NCBI RefSeq assembly: GCF_900114065.1
Contig: NZ_FORS01000011.1
Coordinates: 1 to 64,000, forward strand
Direction: 5' to 3'
Origin: Stutzerimonas kunmingensis
GTDB lineage: Bacteria > Pseudomonadota > Gammaproteobacteria > Pseudomonadales > Pseudomonadaceae
Length of the DNA: 64,000 bases
The position numbers and the translations under genes were made by a program. Positions 59,732 through 64,000 of this stretch are shown here, piece by piece. The stretch's first letter is position 1, and each line of letters begins with the position of its first letter. Below the pieces are notes generated by a model. The model was not told the DNA's origin, made no database searches, and saw only the letters and a program-made list of their open reading frames with translations.

Positions 59732-59745
59732 GCAAGCGTCAATCT

Positions 59746-59810
59746 GAAAGCTGGGAGCAAGGAGTCGGTGATCGCCTGGGTGCGGTTACCGCTTCGAGCT
59801 TCCAGCTTTC
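59746..59810. repeat. Imperfect inverted intergenic repeat (GAAAGCTGGRAGC)
   Basis: GAAAGCTGGGAGC (59746-59758) and GCTTCCAGCTTTC (59798-59810) are inverted with one mismatch. Related GGAAGCTGGAAGC-type sequence occurs at 61546-61616, so this is a dispersed repeat of the genome lying between infB and rbfA. Confidence 0.6.
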
Positions 59811-59833
59811 GGCTTTTAATCGGGTAGAAATTT

Positions 59834-60223
59834 ATGGCCAAAGAATTCAGTCGTACCCAGCGTATCGGCGATCAGATGCAGCGCGAGTTGGCGTTGCTTA
59901 TTCAGCGTGAGATCAAGGATCCGCGTCTGGGCCTGATTACCATCACTGCGGTCGACGTCAGTCGCGATCTGTCCCACGCGAAGATCTTCATCACCATCAT
60001 GGGGCAAGATGACGACCAGGAGGCGGTCAAGGGCAACCTGCGCATCCTCAACGATGCTGCCGGATTCCTGCGCATGCAGCTGGGCAAGAGCATGAAGCTG
60101 CGCACTGTTCCGCAGCTGCACTTCAACTACGACGCGAGCATTCGTCGGGGTGTCGAGCTGAGCTCGCTGATCGAGCGTGCGGTGGCGGAAGATCGCAAGC
60201 ACAGCGACGAGCGCGGAGAATAA
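59834..60223 (+). CDS. rbfA: Ribosome-binding factor A
   Basis: This 129-aa KH-like protein needed for late 30S maturation and cold adaptation reads [40 protein letters not shown] and the C-terminal [20 protein letters not shown]. It is two bases before truB and belongs to the nusA-infB cluster. Confidence 0.97.
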   Translation: MAKEFSRTQRIGDQMQRELALLIQREIKDPRLGLITITAVDVSRDLSHAKIFITIMGQDDDQEAVKGNLRILNDAAGFLRMQLGKSMKLRTVPQLHFNYDASIRRGVELSSLIERAVAEDRKHSDERGE

Positions 60224-60225
60224 GC

Positions 60226-61143
60226 GTGGCACAGGTCAAGCGTGTACGGCGCAACGTCAACGGCATCATCCTGCTCGACAAGCCGCGTGGGTTCACCTCC
60301 AATGCGGCCTTGCAGAAGGTTCGCTGGCTGCTGAATGCTGAGAAGGCTGGACATACCGGGAGTCTCGATCCGCTCGCCACAGGTGTGTTGCCGCTGTGTT
60401 TTGGAGAGGCGACCAAGTTCTCGCAGTACCTGTTGGACGCGGACAAGGCTTACGAAACGGTCATGCAGCTGGGGGTCACCACGACCACCGCCGATGCCGA
60501 AGGCGAGGTCCTGGAGCGCAAGCCGGTCGCGGTCACCGTCGAACAGCTGGAGGCGCTGCTGCCGCAGTTTCGTGGCGACATCCTGCAGGTGCCGCCGATG
60601 TATTCGGCGCTCAAGCGCGATGGCCAGCCGCTGTACAAACTGGCGCGCGCCGGAGAGGTGGTGGAGCGCGAGCCGCGTTCTGTTAATATTGCGCGCTTGG
60701 AGTTGCTCTCGCTTGACGGCGACAAGGCGCGACTTGCCGTTGCATGTAGCAAAGGCACCTATATCCGCACCTTGGTCGAAGACATCGGCCAGTTGCTCGG
60801 CTGTGGTGCGCACGTTGCCGAGCTGCGGCGAACCCAGGCCGGGCCGTTCGACCTGCCGCAGACGGTAACGCTCGAAACGCTTGAGCAGTTGCATGGTGAG
60901 GGTGGTGCCGAGGCGCTGGATAGTCTCTTGCAGCCGGTGGACAGCGGGCTTGAGCATTGGCCGTTGTTGCAGTTGTCCGAGCACAGTGCCTACTACTGGC
61001 TGCATGGACAACCGGTGCGGGCGCCAGAAGCTCCCAAGTACGGCATGGTTCGCGTACAGGATAACAATGGTCGCTTCATCGGTATCGGTGAAGTGAGCGA
61101 AGACGGGCGCATCGCGCCACGTCGATTGATTCGGTCGGAATGA
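60226..61143 (+). CDS. truB: tRNA pseudouridine-55 synthase TruB
   Basis: This 305-aa enzyme makes pseudouridine 55 in the T loop of tRNAs. The catalytic aspartate is D48 in [20 protein letters not shown], followed by the conserved [20 protein letters not shown] and [14 protein letters not shown] segments and a C-terminal PUA-like domain. The start is GTG 60226 (GTGGCACAG), just two bases after the rbfA stop. Confidence 0.97.
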   Translation: MAQVKRVRRNVNGIILLDKPRGFTSNAALQKVRWLLNAEKAGHTGSLDPLATGVLPLCFGEATKFSQYLLDADKAYETVMQLGVTTTTADAEGEVLERKPVAVTVEQLEALLPQFRGDILQVPPMYSALKRDGQPLYKLARAGEVVEREPRSVNIARLELLSLDGDKARLAVACSKGTYIRTLVEDIGQLLGCGAHVAELRRTQAGPFDLPQTVTLETLEQLHGEGGAEALDSLLQPVDSGLEHWPLLQLSEHSAYYWLHGQPVRAPEAPKYGMVRVQDNNGRFIGIGEVSEDGRIAPRRLIRSE

Positions 61144-61257
61144 CCGTTACGCACCGCGTTCGCGCGTTGCGTCAGAGGGTGGCTGTCAGCAGGCACGGTC
61201 ATTTCTCTTTATTAAACACGGGATGATTCCCGGCCTGTTCACTCAAGGAGCCCTATC

Positions 61258-61527
61258 ATGGCACTGAGCGTTGAAGAAAAAGCCCAGATCGTTAACGAGT
61301 ACAAGCAAGCTGAAGGCGATACCGGTTCTCCGGAAGTGCAGGTAGCCCTGCTGACCGCCAACATCAACAAGCTGCAGGACCACTTCAAGGCCAACGGCAA
61401 AGACCACCACTCGCGTCGTGGTCTGATCCGCATGGTTAACCAGCGCCGCAAGCTGCTGGATTACCTGAAGGGTAAGGACACCACTCGTTACAGCACCCTG
61501 ATTGGTCGTCTGGGTCTGCGTCGCTAA
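61258..61527 (+). CDS. rpsO: Ribosomal protein S15
   Basis: This 89-aa 30S protein has the S15 signature ([39 protein letters not shown], then [14 protein letters not shown]). It binds 16S rRNA early in assembly, and in E. coli represses its own translation through a leader pseudoknot; the 114-bp leader here could do the same but I cannot fold it reliably. GGAG precedes the ATG. It pairs with pnp, as usual. Confidence 0.98.
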   Translation: MALSVEEKAQIVNEYKQAEGDTGSPEVQVALLTANINKLQDHFKANGKDHHSRRGLIRMVNQRRKLLDYLKGKDTTRYSTLIGRLGLRR

Positions 61528-61545
61528 GACGCGCCCGCGCTGGAA

Positions 61546-61616
61546 GCCGGAAGCTGGAAGCCTGAAGTTGAAAGTGGGATATCCCCTCGATCAGCTTCGG
61601 TCTTCCAGCTTTTGGC
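61546..61616. repeat. Imperfect inverted intergenic repeat between rpsO and pnp
   Basis: GCCGGAAGCTGGAAG (61546-61560) and CTTCCAGCTTTTGGC (61602-61616) match at 13 of 15 inverted positions. It resembles the repeat at 59746-59810 and can form a hairpin in the rpsO-pnp message, where it might affect RNA stability. Confidence 0.6.
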
Positions 61617-61692
61617 TTTCTTGCAGGTCGTTCCGGGCCGACTCCCGGGCGTTCTGCCAATTTCCCCAAGGCAACAAAGAGAAGGAAAAACC

Positions 61693-63798
61693 GTGAATCC
61701 GGTAATCAAGAAGTTTCAATTCGGTCAGTCGACCGTAACCCTGGAAACGGGTCGTATCGCTCGCCAGGCCTCCGGCGCAGTGCTGGTCACCGTCGATGAC
61801 GACGTCACCGTGCTGGTAACCGTGGTCGGTGCCAAGACCGCCGATCCGAGCAAGGGGTTCTTCCCGCTCTCCGTGCATTACCAGGAGAAGACCTACGCAG
61901 CCGGCAAGATCCCTGGCGGCTTCTTCAAGCGGGAGGCGCGTCCTTCCGAGAAGGAAACCCTGACCTCTCGCCTGATCGATCGTCCGATCCGTCCGCTGTT
62001 TCCGGAAGGTTTCCAGAACGAAGTGCAGGTCATTTGTACTGTCGTTTCCACCAGCAAGAAGACTGATCCGGACATCGCCGCGATGATCGGTACTTCGGCC
62101 GCCCTGGCTGTTTCCGGTATTCCGTTCGACGGCCCGATCGGCGCGGCACGCGTGGCCTTCCATCCGGAAACCGGCTACCTGCTGAACCCGAACTACGATC
62201 AGCTCAAGGCCTCCAGCCTGGACATGGTCGTGGCCGGCACCAAGGACGCCGTACTGATGGTCGAGTCGGAAGCCAAAGAGCTGACCGAAGACCAGATGCT
62301 GGGCGCCGTGCTGTTCGCCCATGACGAGTTCCAGGCCGTGATCAAGGCTGTCGAAGAGCTCGCCGCCGAAGCCGGCAAGCCGCGTTGGGACTGGGCTGCT
62401 CCGCAGGCCAACACCGCGTTGCTGGATGCCATCCGTGCCGAGTTCGGCGAAGCCATCTCCCAGGCCTACACCATCACCATCAAGCAGGACCGCTACGCGC
62501 GCCTGGGTGAGCTGAAGGACCAGGTCGTTGCCAAGTTCTCCGGTGAAGAAGGCCAGCCGTCTGCCGGCGAAGTGAAGGATGCCTTCGGTGAGATCGAATA
62601 TCGCACCGTTCGCGAGAACATCGTCAATGGCAAGCCGCGCATCGACGGTCGCGACACCCGTACCGTTCGCGGGCTGAACATCGAAGTCGGCGTGCTCGAC
62701 AAGACCCACGGTTCGGCACTGTTCACCCGTGGCGAGACCCAGGCCCTGGTCGTTGCGACCCTCGGCACTGCCCGTGACGCGCAGCTGCTCGACACCCTGG
62801 AAGGCGAGAAGAAAGACCCCTTCATGCTGCACTACAACTTCCCGCCGTACTCGGTCGGTGAGTGTGGTCGCATGGGCGCTACCGGTCGCCGCGAAATCGG
62901 CCACGGTCGCCTGGCCCGTCGTGGCGTTGCCGCCATGCTGCCGAGCGCCGATGAATTCCCGTACACCATCCGTGTGGTTTCCGAGATCACCGAGTCTAAC
63001 GGTTCCAGCTCCATGGCATCGGTCTGTGGTGCCTCGCTGGCACTGATGGATGCGGGCGTGCCGATGAAGGCGCCGGTAGCCGGTATCGCCATGGGCCTGG
63101 TCAAGGAAGGAGAGAAGTTTGCCGTTCTGACCGACATCCTCGGTGACGAGGACCACCTGGGCGACATGGACTTCAAGGTTGCTGGTACCGCCAAAGGCGT
63201 AACCGCGCTGCAGATGGACATCAAGATCCAGGGCATCACCGAAGAGATCATGGAAATCGCTCTGGGCCAGGCCCTGGAAGCGCGCCTGAACATTCTCGGC
63301 CAGATGAACCAGGTCATCGCCCAGTCACGCAGCGAGCTGTCGGCCAATGCCCCGACCATGCTGGCGATGAAGATCGACCAGGACAAGATCCGTGACGTGA
63401 TCGGCAAGGGTGGCGCCACCATTCGCGCTATCTGCGAGGAGACCAAGGCCTCGATCGACATCGAAGACGATGGCTCGATCAAGATCTTCGGCGAAACCAA
63501 GGAAGCGGCAGAGGCGGCCAAGCAGCGCGTACTGGGCATCACCGCTGAAGCCGAAATCGGCAAGATCTACGTCGGCAAGATCGAGCGCATCGTCGACTTC
63601 GGCGCGTTCGTCAACATCCTCCCGGGCAAGGATGGCCTGGTGCACATCTCGCAGATCAGCGATCAGCGTATCGAGAAAGTCACCGATGTGCTGAAAGAAG
63701 GTCAGGAAGTGAAGGTGCTGGTGCTGGACGTGGACAACCGCGGCCGTATCAAGCTCTCCATCAAGGACGTTGCCGCCGCTGAAGCCTCTGGCGTCTGA
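61693..63798 (+). CDS. pnp: Polyribonucleotide nucleotidyltransferase (PNPase)
   Basis: This 701-aa phosphorolytic 3'-5' exoribonuclease has two RNase PH domains ([20 protein letters not shown] start; [20 protein letters not shown] and [20 protein letters not shown] in the second core), a KH domain ([20 protein letters not shown]) and an S1 domain ([20 protein letters not shown]). The start is GTG 61693; the open frame upstream is not coding. It degrades mRNA with RNase E and is preceded by a hairpin-forming repeat. Confidence 0.98.
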   Translation: MNPVIKKFQFGQSTVTLETGRIARQASGAVLVTVDDDVTVLVTVVGAKTADPSKGFFPLSVHYQEKTYAAGKIPGGFFKREARPSEKETLTSRLIDRPIRPLFPEGFQNEVQVICTVVSTSKKTDPDIAAMIGTSAALAVSGIPFDGPIGAARVAFHPETGYLLNPNYDQLKASSLDMVVAGTKDAVLMVESEAKELTEDQMLGAVLFAHDEFQAVIKAVEELAAEAGKPRWDWAAPQANTALLDAIRAEFGEAISQAYTITIKQDRYARLGELKDQVVAKFSGEEGQPSAGEVKDAFGEIEYRTVRENIVNGKPRIDGRDTRTVRGLNIEVGVLDKTHGSALFTRGETQALVVATLGTARDAQLLDTLEGEKKDPFMLHYNFPPYSVGECGRMGATGRREIGHGRLARRGVAAMLPSADEFPYTIRVVSEITESNGSSSMASVCGASLALMDAGVPMKAPVAGIAMGLVKEGEKFAVLTDILGDEDHLGDMDFKVAGTAKGVTALQMDIKIQGITEEIMEIALGQALEARLNILGQMNQVIAQSRSELSANAPTMLAMKIDQDKIRDVIGKGGATIRAICEETKASIDIEDDGSIKIFGETKEAAEAAKQRVLGITAEAEIGKIYVGKIERIVDFGAFVNILPGKDGLVHISQISDQRIEKVTDVLKEGQEVKVLVLDVDNRGRIKLSIKDVAAAEASGV

Positions 63799-63816
63799 CA
63801 GCTGGCAGTTGAACAG

Positions 63817-63838
63817 AAGGGCCTTCGGGCCCTTTTTG
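63817..63838 (+). terminator. pnp terminator
   Basis: AAGGGCC (63817-63823) and GGCCCTT (63828-63834) enclose a stable TTCG tetraloop and are followed by TTT. It lies 19 bp after the pnp stop. Confidence 0.9.
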
Positions 63839-63873
63839 TTTGGTCGTGATATTTATTCAATGCCTATGCGAGA

Positions 63874-63919
63874 TTGCAAGATGCACGCAGAAGCCGGGGG
63901 AAACTTGCAATGTGCAAGT
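63874..63919 (+). promoter_or_regulatory. Palindromic upstream activator sites of a sigma-54 promoter
   Basis: ACTTGCAATGTGCAAGT (63903-63919) is a dyad with perfect 7-bp arms (ACTTGCA and TGCAAGT). A partial copy with TTGCA-AGA-TGCAC lies at 63875-63885. Both are about 65-110 bp upstream of the sigma-54 promoter, the usual distance for enhancer-binding protein sites. Confidence 0.6.
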
Positions 63920-63982
63920 AAACCGTAAATTGCTGCCATGCATAACTTATTGATTATTAAGGATAAAAAAATAAATTCAAGT

Positions 63983-63997
63983 TGGCACAACGCTTGC
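63983..63997 (+). promoter_or_regulatory. Sigma-54 promoter for a gene beyond the window
   Basis: TGGCACAACGCTTGC has the invariant GG (63984-63985) and GC (63996-63997) of the -24/-12 class with the right spacing and matches the TGGCAC-N5-TTGC consensus fully. It reads rightward off the edge; the target gene is not visible. Confidence 0.85.
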
Positions 63998-64000
63998 GCT

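Overview
The window looks like a chromosomal segment of a Stutzerimonas / Pseudomonas stutzeri-group bacterium. The right two thirds (about 24-64 kb) follow the Pseudomonas gene order around fur, recN, grpE-dnaK-dnaJ, dapB, carAB, greA, ftsH, folP, glmM, tpiA, secG, rimP-nusA-infB-rbfA-truB-rpsO-pnp. The tmRNA tag starts ANDDNY, an MvaT-family nucleoid protein is present, and two sigma-32 promoters and a sigma-54 promoter have classical sequences. The species call is inference from gene order and sequence style.

The left third (1-23.98 kb) is a mosaic genomic island abutting the 3' end of ssrA (tmRNA), with a large tyrosine recombinase as the last island gene. From left to right it holds: an IS5-family element with both ends; a split DsbD-like pair; a minus-strand run DUF3703 - lspA - araC - fatty-acid/sterol hydroxylase - CYP152 P450, preceded by a perfect CadR/PbrR-type operator; a CadR-like regulator with a divergent CDF metal transporter; remnants of a DNA cytosine methyltransferase beside a small HTH-like gene and three related palindromes; an SRAP protein; an unrecognised 318-aa protein; the C-terminal part of a MobH-type conjugative relaxase; an IS1182-family element with a GGCC target duplication; an EamA exporter; an SOS module (a second SRAP gene divergent from umuDC around a LexA box); an MvaT paralogue; about 1.1 kb of non-coding DNA with two strong consecutive palindromes; and two tyrosine recombinases. 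The left end of the island is not in the window.

After ssrA come a small secreted protein and the lactate block. LldR (FadR type) is divergent from lldP, which is followed by lldE-lldF-lldG-dld joined by ATGA overlaps. These genes import lactate and oxidise both enantiomers. Two TGGT-N3-ACCA operators lie between lldR and lldP.

The core continues with smpB, ratA-rnfH, bamE, fur, recN, the heat-shock genes, dapB, carAB, with a terminator-spanning leader ORF before carA, greA, a small membrane protein, yhbY, ftsH, folP-glmM-tpiA-secG, tRNA-Leu(GAG), initiator tRNA-Met, and the rimP-to-pnp translation and RNA-decay cluster. The rlmE/ftsJ gene usually found beside ftsH is not there. The window ends at a sigma-54 promoter with a palindromic upstream site for a gene beyond the edge.
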